From: Proteles cristata cristata | Taxonomy: Eukaryota; Chordata; Mammalia; Carnivora; Hyaenidae | Length of the DNA: 64,000 nucleotides | Reading direction: 5' to 3' | Assembly (NCBI GenBank): GCA_017311185.1 | Contig: JAESUZ010002552.1 | Coordinates: 1,488,001-1,552,000, forward strand | Part shown: one piece after another, positions 11,687 to 23,620 of the stretch | How positions within the stretch are numbered: position 1 is the stretch's first letter | How the letters are laid out: each line of letters starts with the position of its first letter | Made by a program: the position numbers and the translations under genes | The notes under the pieces: model-generated | The model's input: the letters and a program-made list of their open reading frames with translations, nothing else | Databases searched by the model: none | Told to the model about the DNA's origin: nothing

Positions 11687-13196
11687 AGAAAGATTTCGTG
11701 CTAGGAGTCACCCTTACCCCCAGATCCACTCATTCCCATTCCTCCAGTAGCTCCAGGAAGGCTGAATGGATGAGATCTGTCTGATTCTCATCAAGAGAAG
11801 CTGAAACATGTGCTTTCCTACACACCCACTATGGAAAAGAACATCCATCGACACTTTCTGCTTTTCCTCCATGCCAATGAGCAGGAGAAATGCATCCAAC
11901 ATAAAGAAAAGATTTCAGATTTTTTTCCTTTTCCCTATGTAAACGTTGAATTTCCCCTCGCTTTGAGGTAGCCTGACCCAGAGCAGTTACAGGATGCTGC
12001 ATTTGCATGCAGCTCTATTGGCCGAAGCCAGCTGGCAAGGACTGCTGGGTAATTGTCAGCCACTTCACAAGGAGTTAGGGATATTATGAGCTTGTAAATC
12101 AGGAGACAGCAGCTTGCTCACAAAGTGGCTTTGCTCAAGAAGATGGGTCCTGACTTTGAAAAGCTGAGATAGAAGTGGCCTCAGAGAACTGTGGGATCTC
12201 TGCTTCCCCATTTTTTTCCCAAAAGCCAATAAAAAAAAAAAATGCTAACGCTGCTCACATTCCACAGGGATGAATCTTGTTTATCCCTAGGCACAGCTCT
12301 ACCTGCCAAAAAACTGCTAATTCGTTTTCCTTCTACTGGAGAGACTGAGTCAGGACGCAGGGGGGCTATTCTCACCTCTCAGGCAGCCCTTTCTGGCTCT
12401 CCCCTGACTCTGTGCAGACAGGGAAGAAGTGAATTTAGCCAAGCCAACACTCTGAGGTTGAGTGCAAAGCCCAAGCAGCCCCAGAGCCCGTGCCTTCAAG
12501 CATCTTTGTCAAGGGCTGCGGTACAGGAGACATGCGTGAGCAAGATCTTAACAGCAGGCATGTCCTTGCCTTCAGGGGAGGCTCTAGCCCTATTCTTTGG
12601 AAACCAGCAACTCACCTCTCCACGTGGCTCCACGTAGAAGAGGGAGCCACCGGAAGTTCTACTACCCTCACTTACAAGGTTCCCTCTGCTTTCCATCTCC
12701 AATCTCTTCTCACTTACTCCCCAACCCATAACTATATTAACTAGATCTTTTAGGTTCTATATTCTGATGCTTCGGCATCTGGGGTGACTTCCCACCCCAG
12801 GGTTAGCCAATTCCTAGAGATAATATACCATTCACCCACAAGTCCACCTTTCAAGTGCAAACCAGCCAATCTAATTTCATCCATCTAGTTTATCAATCGA
12901 ACTTAGTTAACAGTCGAATTTGCTGGTGCCCACATTCTCAACCATCTCATTATTAGGCTCTCACATTCCAACCCACTAGCCACCTGCCCTAATCATCACA
13001 GGGCCAGGTACCAGCCAACTGGAGTCACCCCTGTGCCCCCAGAACCCCCTGCAATTATTCACACTAGCAATCCTAAACCTGTTTATCTTCTCACCCATTC
13101 TTTCCCACAGAAACCCTCTCTCCCTCCTCTGCCTCTTGATTCCCAGAGTGGCCCCCTGCAGATCGTGTGTCCCTCCACTTGGGATCTGTGAATGTA
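11687..13196. other. intergenic, mostly single-copy
   Basis: No coding exon was recognised. The segment holds a perfect inverted repeat centred on an octamer-like ATTTGCAT at 12001-12008, followed by ATTGG at 12017-12021. Open frames at 12242-12744 show no family. Confidence 0.45.
11996..12021. promoter_or_regulatory. octamer palindrome plus inverted CCAAT
   Basis: GCTGCAT-TTGC-ATGCAGC (11996-12013) is a perfect 7-bp inverted repeat that contains the POU-factor octamer ATTTGCAT. ATTGG follows 3 bp later. Regulatory activity is inference only; the same motif arrangement can occur by chance. Confidence 0.3.
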
Positions 13197-13210
13197 ACAA
13201 ACGACTTTTC

Positions 13211-13878
13211 TTTTTTTATTATTTATTTATTTTTTTTATTTTATTTTTTTACAAATAGTTTATTGTCAAGTTGGTTTCCATATAACACCCAGTGCTCATC
13301 CTCACAAGGGCCCTCCTCCATGCCCATCTCCCCCCTCCCCCCCCACACCCATCAGTTCTCAGTTTGTTCTCGGCATTCAAGAGTCTCTCATGGTTGGCCT
13401 CTCTCCCCCTCCCCCAATATTTCCCCCTTCTTCTCACCCATGGTCCTCCATTAAGTTCCTCCTAATCCTCCTATACGTGCAAACATATGGTACCTGTCCT
13501 TCTCTGCCTGACTTATTTCGCTCAGCATAACACCCTCAAGGTCCATCCATGTTGCTACACATGGTCTGATTTCATTCTTTCTCATTGCCATGTAGTATTC
13601 CATCATATAGATAAACCACATCTTCTTGACTCATTCATCCGTTGATGGACACTTAGGCTCTTTCCATGTTTTGGCTATTGTGGAGAGTGCTGCTATGAAC
13701 ATTGGGGTACATGTGCCCCTATGCATCAGCACTCCTGTATCCCTTGGGTAAATTCCTAGCAGTGCTATTGCTGGGTCCTAGGGCAGTTCTATTGTTAATT
13801 TTTTGAGGAACCTCCACACTGTTTTCCAGAGGGACTGCACCAGTTTACATTCCCACCAACAGCGTAGGAGGGTGCCCG
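13211..13878 (-). mobile_element. LINE-1 3' end, minus, with TSD
   Basis: A 668-bp 5'-truncated felid L1 in reverse orientation. It starts with the complement of the A tail and ACAAATAGTTTATTGTCAAG (3' UTR) and runs back into late ORF2 (CATTCATCCGTTGATGGACA, TTTTGGCTATTGTGG). It is flanked by the 14-bp target-site duplication ACAAACGACTTTTC at 13197-13210 and 13879-13892. The perfect duplication and low divergence from the copy at 15651 indicate a young insertion. Confidence 0.9.
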
Positions 13879-13989
13879 ACAAACGACTTTTCAAGAGCAG
13901 TCATCTCCTGATCTGTTGGCCTTGCTATACCTAAATAATAACCCAGGTATACTAATAATAAAACCCAGATTTTTAAACAATGATCTCAG

Positions 13990-15030
13990 ACTTCAACTCC
14001 CACCTTCTTCTGGAACTGTCCTCACCAGTGACCTCCTTGTTGCTAATTCTCATGGATACAGCTTAGTCTTCACTTGACACGCTGAGCATTCCCTCACTGA
14101 AATACGCCCATTTCTGTGTGTGGCCTCTCCTGGCTCTTCTAGCCTTCTGCCGCTCCTTCTCACACTCCTTTGCTGCCCTTCCTCAAGTATCAGTGCTCCT
14201 TCAGATCCTGTCGCAGGCTCCGTCTTCTTTTAGGCCTGCAATGCTCCCTGGGTGCCCATTACCATCTATTTACCAACACCTGCCAGATATCCACCCCCCA
14301 CTCAGACCTCACCCCTCAGCCCCAACCTGGACCTCTCCACATGTATATCCCACAGGTACCTCAAGCTCAACTTGCCCAACGCCAAATTCATGATCTTTTG
14401 CCCCAAAGCTGCCTTGTCTCTTCTCATCCTGCAGAAGAGTGCTTGCAACCCTCACCAAACACATCTAGGGAATGCCTATGTCTTATGAATTCTACAAACT
14501 GCATCTCCCTCACCTGTCCTATTCTCCTCCATCTCCTCTTTCAAGATCTCAGCCTCCTCGACTGAGCCCCTACACTCCCAGTTGCTCTACACCCACTACT
14601 GTGCTCCTTTCTAACCCCACACCATTGCCCTGACTTCCATTCACTCTCCAAAGTGCAAGTCTCAACACGCTTCCACCCTGCTTTGGAGATTTCCTTGGTT
14701 CTCCACTGCTTATTGGATAAAATCCAAACTCTTCAGCCTTGTAAATCCAGTCTCTTGTGATCTGGCTCCTCTTCCTTCCCCAACCGTGTCACAGGTACCA
14801 CGCATGCCTCCTCCTCCTCCACGCTTGAGCCACAGAGAACTTCAGAATATGCAGCTCCCCAAACACACTTCCCTCCTCCATGCCTTTGCCTCTGAGAATC
14901 CCTCTGTTGAGAGCGTCATTCTTCTTCTTTCCAGAAAAACAACCACTGCTTTCTCCCAAATTCTCCTTGGAATCCCCTCTCTTTTTTTGCCTCATAGGCA
15001 GCAACTATAATACTTGATTGCTCTTAGTTT
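13990..15030 (+). mobile_element. LINE-2 relic
   Basis: Long degenerate match to the L2 3' half. Examples are the CTCAAGCTCAACTTGCCCAA passage (14361) and TGGATAAAATCCAAACTCTT near 14715. The open frames at 14118-14565 are remnants or chance. The assignment is from recalled consensus; boundaries are approximate. Confidence 0.55.
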
Positions 15031-15650
15031 TTCATATTCATTCAAAAATACCTACTGAATAATTAAAATGTCAAAAATAAAAAATAAAGAATATTAAAAG
15101 CTGTAGGAGAAAAGCCACTAGTTATATATAAAGGAAACCCCATAAAGCTATCAGCTGATTTCTTAGCAGAAACTTTGCAGGCCAGAAGAGAGTAGCAGGA
15201 TATATTCAAAGTGATGAAAGGAAAAACCCTACAGCCAAGAATACTCTACCGGCAAGATCATCATTCAGAATTGAAAGAGAAAAAGTGTTCCAGACAAAAA
15301 TTTAAAATGTTCACCCCACTAAACCACCCTTAAAAGAAATGTTAAAAGGCCTTCTTTAAGGTGGAAAAAAAGGCCATAACTAAAAGAGAGAAAATTATGA
15401 AAGGGAAAAAATTCACTGACAAAAGCAAGCATATAGTAAAGGTAGCAGATCAATCACCTATAAAGCTGGCACAGAGGTTAAAAGACAAAGGTAGTAAAAT
15501 CAATTATATCTATAATAACTAGTTAAATGCACATAAAAATAAAAAGATATAAAATATGATGTCATGTACATTGATGCATAGGGTAAAAATGAAGTGCTCT
15601 GAGAATGTGTTTGAACTTAAATGACTATCAATTTAAAATAGACTGCTATA

Positions 15651-16132
15651 GCACTCTCCACAATAGCTAAAACATGGAAAGAGCCTAAGTGTCCATCAAC
15701 AGATGAATGGATCAAGAAGATGTGGTTTATCTATACCATGGAATACTACATGGCAATGAGAAACAATGAAATCTGGCCATGTGTAGCAACATGGATGGAC
15801 CTTGAGGGTGTTATGCTGAGCGAAATAAGTCAGGCAGAGAAGGACAAATATCATATGTTTGCACGTATAGGAGGATTAGGAGGAACTTGACGGAGGAACA
15901 AGGGGGAGAAGAAGGGGGGAAATGGTGGGGGAAAGGGAGAGAGGCAAACCATGAGAGACTCTTGAATGCTGACAAAAACTGAGGACTGATGGATGTGGGG
16001 GGAGGGGGATGGGCATGGAGGAGGACACTTGTGGGGATGAGCACTGAGTGTTATGTGGAAACTAATTTGACAATAAACTATTTGTGAAAAAAAAAAGTCA
16101 AAGTGTACAGAAAAAATAAAAATAAAAATAAA
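15651..16132 (+). mobile_element. young LINE-1 3' insertion with TSD
   Basis: A 5'-truncated felid L1 (482 bp) running from late ORF2 through a G-rich 3' UTR to AATAAACTATTTGTG and an A-rich tail. It is flanked by the 16-bp duplication AAAATAGACTGCTATA at 15635-15650 and 16133-16148. The tail is unusual: after about ten A residues a short unique piece (GTCAAAGTGTACAG) precedes an AAAAAT-type repeat, so the tail is compound. Confidence 0.9.
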
Positions 16133-16205
16133 AAAATAGACTGCTATATATACAGGATATTATATACAAACCTCATGGTAACCACAAACCAAAAACCTAT
16201 AAAAG

Positions 16206-16251
<46 letters not shown>
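16206..16251. repeat. (AC)n microsatellite
   Basis: About 23 uninterrupted AC dinucleotides inside the old LINE-1 5' region; likely polymorphic in length. Confidence 0.95.
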
Positions 16252-16252
<1 letters not shown>

Positions 16253-16642
16253 AGAGACAGAACTCTAAGCATAACAGTAAGAAACTCATCAAATCAGAAT
16301 GGAGGAAAGCAAGAGAGAGAAGAGGTACAGAGAACTACTAAAAGAAAAAAGAAACAGAAAACAATTAACAAAATGGCAATAAGTACATATCTATCAACAA
16401 TTACTTTAAATATAAATGGACTAAATGTTCCAATCAAAAGACATAGGGTGAATGGATTAAAAAAAAAAAAAAAAAGACTCATCTATGTACTGTCTACAAG
16501 AGACTCACTTCAGGCCTAAAGAGACATGCAGACTGAAAGTGAAGGGATAAGAAAAAGATATTCCATACAAATTAAAGTGAAAAAAAAATCTAGGGTAGCA
16601 ATATTTATGCCAGAAAAAAATAGACCTTAAAACAAAACTGTA

Positions 16643-16782
16643 GGGGCACCTGGGTGGCTCAGTCAGTTAAGTGTCCAACTTCAGCTCAGGTCATGACCCA
16701 AAGGGATTCTGTGTCTCCCTCTCTCTTCCCCTCTCCCACTAACACACTGTCTCTGTCTCTCAAATAAGAATAAATGTTTAAA
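16643..16782 (+). mobile_element. CAN-SINE with internal deletion
   Basis: Only about 140 bp. The head and A box are complete. The segment between GGTCATGACC and GATTCTGTGTCTCCC is deleted, removing the B-box region and felid middle. Confidence 0.85.
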
Positions 16783-16995
16783 ATTTTTTTCTTAATTTAA
16801 AATATCCAGGAATAAACTTAACAAAGGAGGTGAAAGACCTGAAAACTATACTCTGAAAACTGTAAGATACTGATGAAAGAAATTGAAGATGACTCAAATA
16901 AATGGTAAGATATATCTTGTTCAGGAATTGAAAGAATATTGTTAAAATGTTCATACTACCCATAGCAATTTACAGATTCAGCACGATCCCTATCA

Positions 16996-17079
16996 GGGCT
17001 CACTTCAGCAGCACATATACTAAAACTGGAACAATACACAGAAGATTAGCAATGGTCCCTGTGCAAGGATGACATGCAA
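16996..17079 (+). pseudogene. U6 spliceosomal snRNA pseudogene
   Basis: 84 bp corresponding to the first roughly 87 nt of U6 snRNA. The landmark CAGCACATATACTAAAA is intact, then GAAGATTAGCA and CAAGGATGACA. Scattered changes occur, mainly at CpG positions (CGCTTCGG reads CACTTCAG). The 3' stem and U-tail are missing. No proximal sequence element or TATA lies upstream; LINE-1 ORF2 text flanks both sides. The flanking L1 target ATCCCTATCA is repeated on both sides, consistent with LINE-mediated retroposition into the L1. It is not expected to be transcribed as a functional U6. Confidence 0.9.
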
Positions 17080-17358
17080 TGCAATCCCTATCAAAACACC
17101 AGCAGCAGTTTTCACACAACTAGAACAAAAATATCCTGAAATTTGTATGGGACCACAAAAGACCCTTGAATAGCCAAAGCAATATTGAGAAGAACAAAGC
17201 TGGAGATATCACAATCTCAGATTTCAAATTTACAAAGCTATAGAAACCAAAACATTACAGTACTGGCACAAAAACAGATAGGTAGATCAATGGAACAGAA
17301 TTGGGAGCCTAGAAATAATCCCACACTGTTACTGTCAATTATTATTTGACAAAGGTCG

Positions 17359-17580
17359 GAGGGCCTGGGTGGCTCAGTCAGTTGAGCGTATGACTTCGGC
17401 TCAGATCATGATCTTACAGTCTGTGAGGTTGAGCCCCACATGGGGCTCTGTGCTGACAGCTCAGAGCCTGGAGCCTGCTTCAGATTCTGTGTCTCTCCCA
17501 TTCTTTCCACTCCTCCGCCACTCATGCTGTATCTCTGACTCTCTCTCAAAAATAAATAAATGTTTAAAATTTTAAAAAAA
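17359..17580 (+). mobile_element. CAN-SINE inside old LINE-1
   Basis: Head GGCCTGGGTGGCTCAGTCAG, B-box region and felid middle (GACAGCTCAGAGCCTGGAGC), CT tract with CTCATGCTGTATCTCTGAC, then A tail. The host L1 text (TTTGACAAAGG / TTTGGCAGAG) resumes after it. Confidence 0.9.
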
Positions 17581-18046
17581 ATATTTGGCAGAGTAGGCAA
17601 GAACATACAATGGGTAAAAGACAATCTTCAGTAAGCAGTTGTTGGGAAACCTGGAAAGCTGCATCCAAAAGAATGAAACCAGACCGTTTTCTCACACCAT
17701 ATACAAAAACAAGCTCGGAATGGATTAAAGAGCTTAATGTAAAACCTGTAACCATAAAATCCCTAAAAGAAAACACAGGCAGTAACCTCTTATACATCAG
17801 TCTTGTCAAAAATATTTTTGGATCTGTCTCCTTAGGCAATGGCAATAAAAATAAAATAAACAATTGGGACTACATCAAACTAAAACGCTTTTGCACAGTG
17901 AAGAAAGCCATCAACGAAATGAAAAAGCAACCTACTTAATGGGAAACAGACATATTTGCAAATGATCTATCTGATAAGGAGTTAATATCTAAAATATACA
18001 AAGAATTCATATAACTCACTTCTAAAAACAAACAAAAACAAAAGGC

Positions 18047-18249
18047 AGGGGCATCTTGGTGGCTCAGTCGGTGAAGCATCCGACTTTGGCTCAGGTCATG
18101 ATCTCACAGCGTGAGTTCAAGCCCTGCATCAGGCTCTGTGCTAATAGCTCAGAGCCTGGAGCCTGCTTTGGATTCTGTGTCTCCCTCTCTCTCTGCCCCA
18201 CCCCAGCTCACATTCTGTCTTTCTGTCTCGGTCTCTGTCTCTCTGTCTT

Positions 18250-18285
<36 letters not shown>

Positions 18286-18310
18286 AAATAAATAAGCATT
18301 TAAAAAAATT
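18047..18310 (+). mobile_element. CAN-SINE with long CT tract
   Basis: Full-length copy with an expanded pyrimidine tract of TCTGTCTC units (about 18210-18285). Its tail is the landing site of the next SINE. Confidence 0.9.
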
Positions 18311-18323
18311 TTAATGGGCAGAG

Positions 18324-18548
18324 GGATGCCTGGGTGGCTCAGTCGGTGAAGCATCCTACCTGGGCTCAGGTCATGACCTCACAGATCATGAGTTCAAGCC
18401 CCACATCAGACTCTGCGCTGACAGCTCCAAGCCTGGAGTCTGCTCCAGATTCTGTGTCTCCTTCTCTCTCTGCCCCTCCCCTGCTCTTGTTCTCTCTCTC
18501 TCTCAAAAATAAACATCAAACATTAAAGAATTTTTTAAATAAATAAAA
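18324..18548 (+). mobile_element. CAN-SINE inserted beside previous tail
   Basis: Full-length copy flanked by an 11-bp duplication AATGGGCAGAG at 18313-18323 and 18549-18559. It landed within 15 bp of the tail of the preceding SINE. Confidence 0.9.
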
Positions 18549-19460
18549 AATGGGCAGAGAACCTGAACGGTTTTCCAGAGAAGATATATGATGGACAACA
18601 GGCGTACGAAAAAGATGTTCAACATCACTCATCATCAGGGAAATGCAAACCAAAACCACAATAAGATCACCTCACACTAGTCAGAGTAGCTAGCATCAAA
18701 GACAAGAAATAATAAGCAGTGAGCATATGAAGAAAAGGAAGCACTGTGCACTATTGGTGGGAATGTAAGTTGGAGTAGCCACTGTGGAAAATAGTACAGG
18801 GGGTTCCTCAAAAAGAAAACTACCATATGATCCAGCAACACCATTTCTGGGTATCTACCCAAAGAAAATGAAAACATGAGCTTGAAAACATATAGGTACC
18901 CCTACGCTGCTTATTGTAGCTTTACAATAGCCAAAACATGGAAGCAATCTGTGTGTTCACTGATAGATGATTCGATGAAGATGTGGTATATATTCACAAT
19001 GGAATATTACTCAGCCACAAAAAAAAGAATGAAACATGGATGGTATTATGCTATGTGAAATAAGTCAGATAAAGACAAATACCATATGATTTCACTTATA
19101 CATGGAATCTAAAAAAAAAAAAACAAACAAACAACAAAACAAAAAACCAGAAACAGACTTATAAATACAGAGAACAAATTGGTGGTTGTAGGAGGAGAGG
19201 GGGGTAAGGAACTGGACAAAATAAGTGAAGGGAATGAAGAGATACAAACTTCCAATTATAAAATAATTAAGTCACATGGATGAAAAATACAGCATGGGGA
19301 ACATAGTCCACAATATTGTTAATATGGTGACAGAGGGTAACTACACCTTGGTGAGCATTTCTTAATGTAATTGTTGGAACACTGTGTTAGACACCTGAAA
19401 TTAATATTATACTGTATGTTAACTAAATGGAATGTAAGTTTAAAAAACTTAAAATATATT

Positions 19461-19969
19461 GATGTCAACTATACTTCAAATACATACATACTACATATGT
19501 ACATTCAATTGAGAAGTGACTTTGTGCTGGGATCTGAAGGCCCCAAAGATACAGCAGTATATAAGACAGACACCAATGGTGACCTCAAGGCAGTGTCTGC
19601 CATACCATCTTGTTTCCCAAGGTGTCCTCTACCTCCCTAACACTGCTCTGAACATAGCATATGTGTAAAAAACCACCTGGCCCAGAGAGGATCTACATGG
19701 CCCTCTGGTCATCCCCTATTCTGTCCCTAGAGCAACCTTTCTAAAGAATGCGTCTATCTACACCTTTCTGTAGAAGGTGGCTCCCCATCACCCAGGCCCT
19801 GAGACAAGGGCTTTCTCAGCTGGTTCTTCTCCATTTCTCCAGTGTCCCCTCTCAACATTCGCTGCCTAAGACAACCCCAAACTGCCTGCATTTTCCCCTA
19901 CCCACTTTGCTTTGTCTCTATGCCTTTGTTCATGCCATCTCCTCTGTCTTAATGCCCTTTCTTCTCTTC
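19461..19969. other. intergenic, unrecognised
   Basis: No gene recognised. Text near 19510-19600 (GATACAGCAGTATATAAGAC) is vaguely L2-like. The minor open frames have no family. Confidence 0.35.
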
Positions 19970-22790
19970 ATCTGGTTTATTTGTTATCTATTGCTTTATA
20001 TCAATCAAACCACTATATTACCTAAAGGCAATCACAATTCTGTGAATCAGCGGTTTGGTTAGGGGTCAGCTAGAACAGTGCACAGATATGCTCCAAACTG
20101 GCCTGCTGGGCTCACCCATGTACTAGAGGCAGCTGACTGGGGATGGATGCTCCAAGAGGAGCTCACAGTGTCTAGCCATTGTGTGAAGCTGCCAGCTGGA
20201 GCATTTCAATTCAGGTCTCTCCCCTCGACTAGTCTGGGCTCCTCATCTGGCAGTTGGGTTCCAAGAAGAAAGCCCTAATGGCCAAGCACTTAGGAAGTCT
20301 CTGCCTGCAACACATTTGCCAAAGTCCCATTGACCAAAGCGTCTCATGGAGTGGGGCCCAGCATCAATGTGGAAGAGGGGTGACTCATTGGAGGGCCATC
20401 AACAGAGAAACCTACCAGTCTGCCCTCTACCCCTACCAACGCACAGCCTTCCCACATGTGAAATGTACTCATCCTTCCCCCAAACACCCAAACTAGTATT
20501 CCATCATGACACCAGGCTCAAAGTCTATGATCTCACAACATGCAGCAAGTCTAGATATGGCTGAGCCTCCTGGAGTGCAACTCCTCGGGTGTGGCTCCTC
20601 TTGACCCACAGACCTGTGAACCAATTCGACAAGACATCTGCCCTCCATGTGCCCGGCATACAGCGGTGAAGCAGGCACAGAATAGCCTCAATAGATGTTC
20701 CCAGTAAAAGAGAAATCAGAGGCATATAGCAATCGATGATTCAAAGCAATTCTGAAATCCAGCCAGGTTCTGTTACCAGGACCTCTCCTTTGGAGGAAGG
20801 AATGTTACCTGAATAAAGTCCAGTTTTCCTTGGCTTCTAGTATACCCAGTAGTCTCCTGGATCTACCCTCTGAGAGGATTTTCCTTTCCATAAGAAAAGT
20901 CCCTGGTGAATACTGACCAGCTTACTGCCATAGAAAGTTGAGGGCCCAAAAGCCTCTTTTCCTCTTTTTTTTTTTTTAGCTATTTCAGTTCATTTTAGCT
21001 CAAACTATAGTTTTTTCCAAAACAGCACTCTTTAAAACTTCATTTATTTTCGGGGCACCTGGGTGGCTTAGTCAGTTAAGCGTCCGACTTTCGCTTAGGT
21101 CATGATCTCGCGGTTCGTGGGTTCGAGCCCCGCGTCGGGCTCTGTGCTGACCGCCAGCTCAGAGCCTGGAGCCTGTTTCAGTCTGTGGTTCCCTCTCTCT
21201 CTGACCCTCCCCTGCTCATGCTGTCTCTCTCTCTCCTAGAAATAAATAAAAATATTTTTTAAAAAAACTTCATTTATTTTCTATGAGTATTACTGGGTTC
21301 ATTTCTCACACCAAAAGCCACATACATAGTTACTTTCAAGAAGACTCTACTTCAGCTATGAAATAACGTCTTTAATATTCTTAGAAACCCTTTTGTTTAA
21401 CTGAGAAGGTCTACCAGGCACATCCTCTTAGGGTCTTAACAAAGGTTCTACAATCATACCCTTGATTTCATCTTTACCTTTAGGCTAATTCTTACTTTGG
21501 GAATCTGTTGCTTCCTGGAAAGCATAAAATTGAGAACTAGTTTTCTTTTCCAATCCAGCAAACTGGACAGATCCTTATTTAGCTGATCTCTCCCTTATAG
21601 CACCTGACATGCCAGCTGAAAGCACTCGGATGGCACTTTTAATATTCCATCTCCATATCTCTTAAGCCAAACCCACAAATTCAGCAGGCACACTTTCTGG
21701 CAGTGGCCACAGCACCATGTAACACTGGTCACCCTGGGTCCAGGCAGTTTCCAGCTCCCTTTCCAGTATATTCACAATTCTTGCTGCCTGTCATTCAAGC
21801 CTTCACCCATCCCCCTGTTCCAAATGCCACATGTTCAGTGTTTCAGAAGAGTACCAACTTATGCATCAGATGTCTATCACTACATAACAAACCGCCTAAA
21901 ACAGCTTAAAACAACCACTATTTTGTTAAGCTCATGAATTCTGTGGTCAGGAATTCAGACTTGTCTCTGTCCCACAACATCTGGGGCCTCCACTTGAAAA
22001 TTTGAGCAGCTAGGTGGACAACTCAAACAACTTTGGGGCTGAGATTATCTGGAGGCTTCTTTATTTCCATGTCTGAAGCCGGGGCTGAAATGACTCTGCA
22101 AGCTAAGTTCACGTGGGTCTGTCTACCTAAGTGCCTACCCGATGCCTCTCCATGTGACTAGGGCTTCCTTACGGCACGGCCTCAGGATACTCAGACGTGT
22201 TATACTGTGGCCCTAAAAGGGAGCATGCCAGAAAACAAAGTAAAAGCTATATGGCCTTTTAAGAGGTAAATTCAAAAGTCTTTTAGCATCACTTCTGCCA
22301 TATTCTTTTAGTCGAAGCAGTTACATCCCCACTGAGATTCAAGAGGGGGGATCATAGGCTTCACTTCTTGATGAAGTAGTATCAAAGAATTTGTATCCAG
22401 GTTTTAGAACAAGCTTAGGAGGCTTATCTAGGATGCTCTATTCCTGTTCTATGTGGCATCAATAGGGATTACACATGCTTTTGTGATCACATATGCTTTT
22501 GTGATCATGTGGCAGTCAACCGGGGGCTAGGTGGTTGATATAAATGGAGGCACCTCAGTTCTCCACACGACTAGTTCAAACTTCCTCACATGGCAACTGA
22601 ACTCCAAGAAAGCAAGTCCCAACGTTCAAGGACTTACCAAGCTTCTGTTTGATCTCATTTGCTGATGGCCCATTGGCCAAAACAAGGCACACGGCCAAGC
22701 CGAAGGGAATCACACAACAGGCATGGGTACCAGGATGCATGATTCACTGGTGACCATTTATGTAACAATCTACCACACTGGGGCAACTCC
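19970..22790 (-). mobile_element. probable LTR-type composite relic
   Basis: Two segments (about 19975-20480 and 21860-22790) share related phrases. One is the pair ATCTATTGCTTTATATCAAT and GTCTATCACTACATAACAAA. The other is the pair with TCCAAGAAGAAAGCCCTAAT and TCCAAGAAAGCAAGTCCCAA. They bracket about 1.4 kb that resembles no gene. The arrangement suggests a decayed minus-oriented LTR-internal-LTR element, possibly MaLR-like, with a SINE inside. Family not certain; no intact viral frame exists. Confidence 0.35.
21052..21263 (+). mobile_element. young-subfamily CAN-SINE with TSD
   Basis: Carries diagnostic features of a distinct subfamily: GACTTTCGCTTAGGTCATGA, an intact B box (GGTTCGAGCCC), GTTTCAGTCTGTG and a CTCCTAGAAATAAATAAA end. 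It is flanked by the roughly 17-bp duplication AAAACTTCATTTATTTT at 21034-21050 and 21264-21280. Confidence 0.95.
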
Positions 22791-22799
22791 CATTCACCT

Positions 22800-23115
22800 T
22801 TAAAAACTCATTTCATGCTTCTTCTCCAAGAAAGCCTCTCTGACAGACTGGGTTGTCACTTTTCCCTACTTTGGGGCCCCACAATACTCTGTACGGATCT
22901 CTACTGTTGCCTTTACCCTACTGTTTTCTAATTATCTCTGTATCATCTCTGTCTCTCCCATTGGACAGTCCTTTGAAGGCCAAGAATCTGTTGATTTTTG
23001 TAATCCCAGGGTCTAGCCCCATGCCTAGAATGATGTTTATTGTGCCCAGGATAATGTTATGTAATCATACATCCATGAATAAAGGTTTTAAAATAAATGT
23101 TGACTATTATATCTC
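22800..23115 (+). mobile_element. LINE-2 3' end relic
   Basis: Resembles the L2 3' end: TTCTCCAAGAAAGCCTCTCT, then a roughly 150-bp spacer, GGGTCTAGCCCCATGCCTAG and CATGAATAAAGG at the end. Recalled-consensus assignment. Confidence 0.5.
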
Positions 23116-23391
23116 CGTGGTGCCTCGTCCCCTTCCCCTCTTCCCTGTGTTCTAAGAGTTAACTTTTATGTTGGTCATACTCTCCAACCAAACATGCACT
23201 TCTTCAGACAGTGACCTCACTTGGAGAGTTGACCTCAACTGGAGACTAGGAGAGGCAGCACAGAGTAGAGCCCTTGATTCCAAGATGTTTGAATTTCAGA
23301 GACCAGTCATGTTTCCAAAGAAATCTGCAGATTAATGCAAAATCACCAAATTTCCTTTCTTGCCTTTGGGCATTAAAAACACACAGGCCAC

Positions 23392-23620
23392 TTGGGGCAC
23401 CTGGGTGGCTTAGTCGGTTAAGCGTCCGACTTTCGCTTAGGTCATGATCTCACGGTTCGTGGGCTCGGGCCCTGTGTCGGGCTCTGTGCTGACTGCCAGC
23501 TCAGGGCCTGGAGCCTGTTTCAGTCTGTGACTCCCTCTCTCTCTGACCCTCCCCTGCTCACGCTGTCTCTCTCTCTCTCTCTCCCCTAGAAATAAATAAA
23601 AAAATATGTATTAAAAAAAA
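23392..23620 (+). mobile_element. young-subfamily CAN-SINE
   Basis: Same diagnostics as the copy at 21052 (TTTCGCTTAGGTCATGATCT, GTTTCAGTCTGTGACTCCCT, CCCTAGAAATAAATAAA). ACACAGGCCAC occurs on both sides as target-site duplication. Confidence 0.95.

Larger units (their letters stand above)
15075..19460 (+). mobile_element. old LINE-1, nested composite
   Basis: An old L1M-type element, broken by later insertions. The 5' region includes GCAGAAACTTTGCAGGCCAG (15166). The start of ORF2 includes GGACTAAATGTTCCAATCAA (16419). An internal deletion joins this to late ORF2 from about 16795. Late ORF2 continues past 17600 and 18550, and the 3' end lies near 19440. Insertions are a young L1 (15651-16132), SINEs at 16643, 17359, 18047 and 18324, and a U6 pseudogene at 16996. 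No intact ORF2 remains; the 109-residue frame at 17610-17939 is a relic. Confidence 0.8.

Noticed and set aside
16996..17079. Functional U6 snRNA gene
   Set aside because: Truncated 3' end, several substitutions, and no upstream snRNA promoter elements.
17610..17939. 109-codon open frame with reverse-transcriptase-like text
   Set aside because: A surviving piece of decayed LINE-1 ORF2, not an independent gene.
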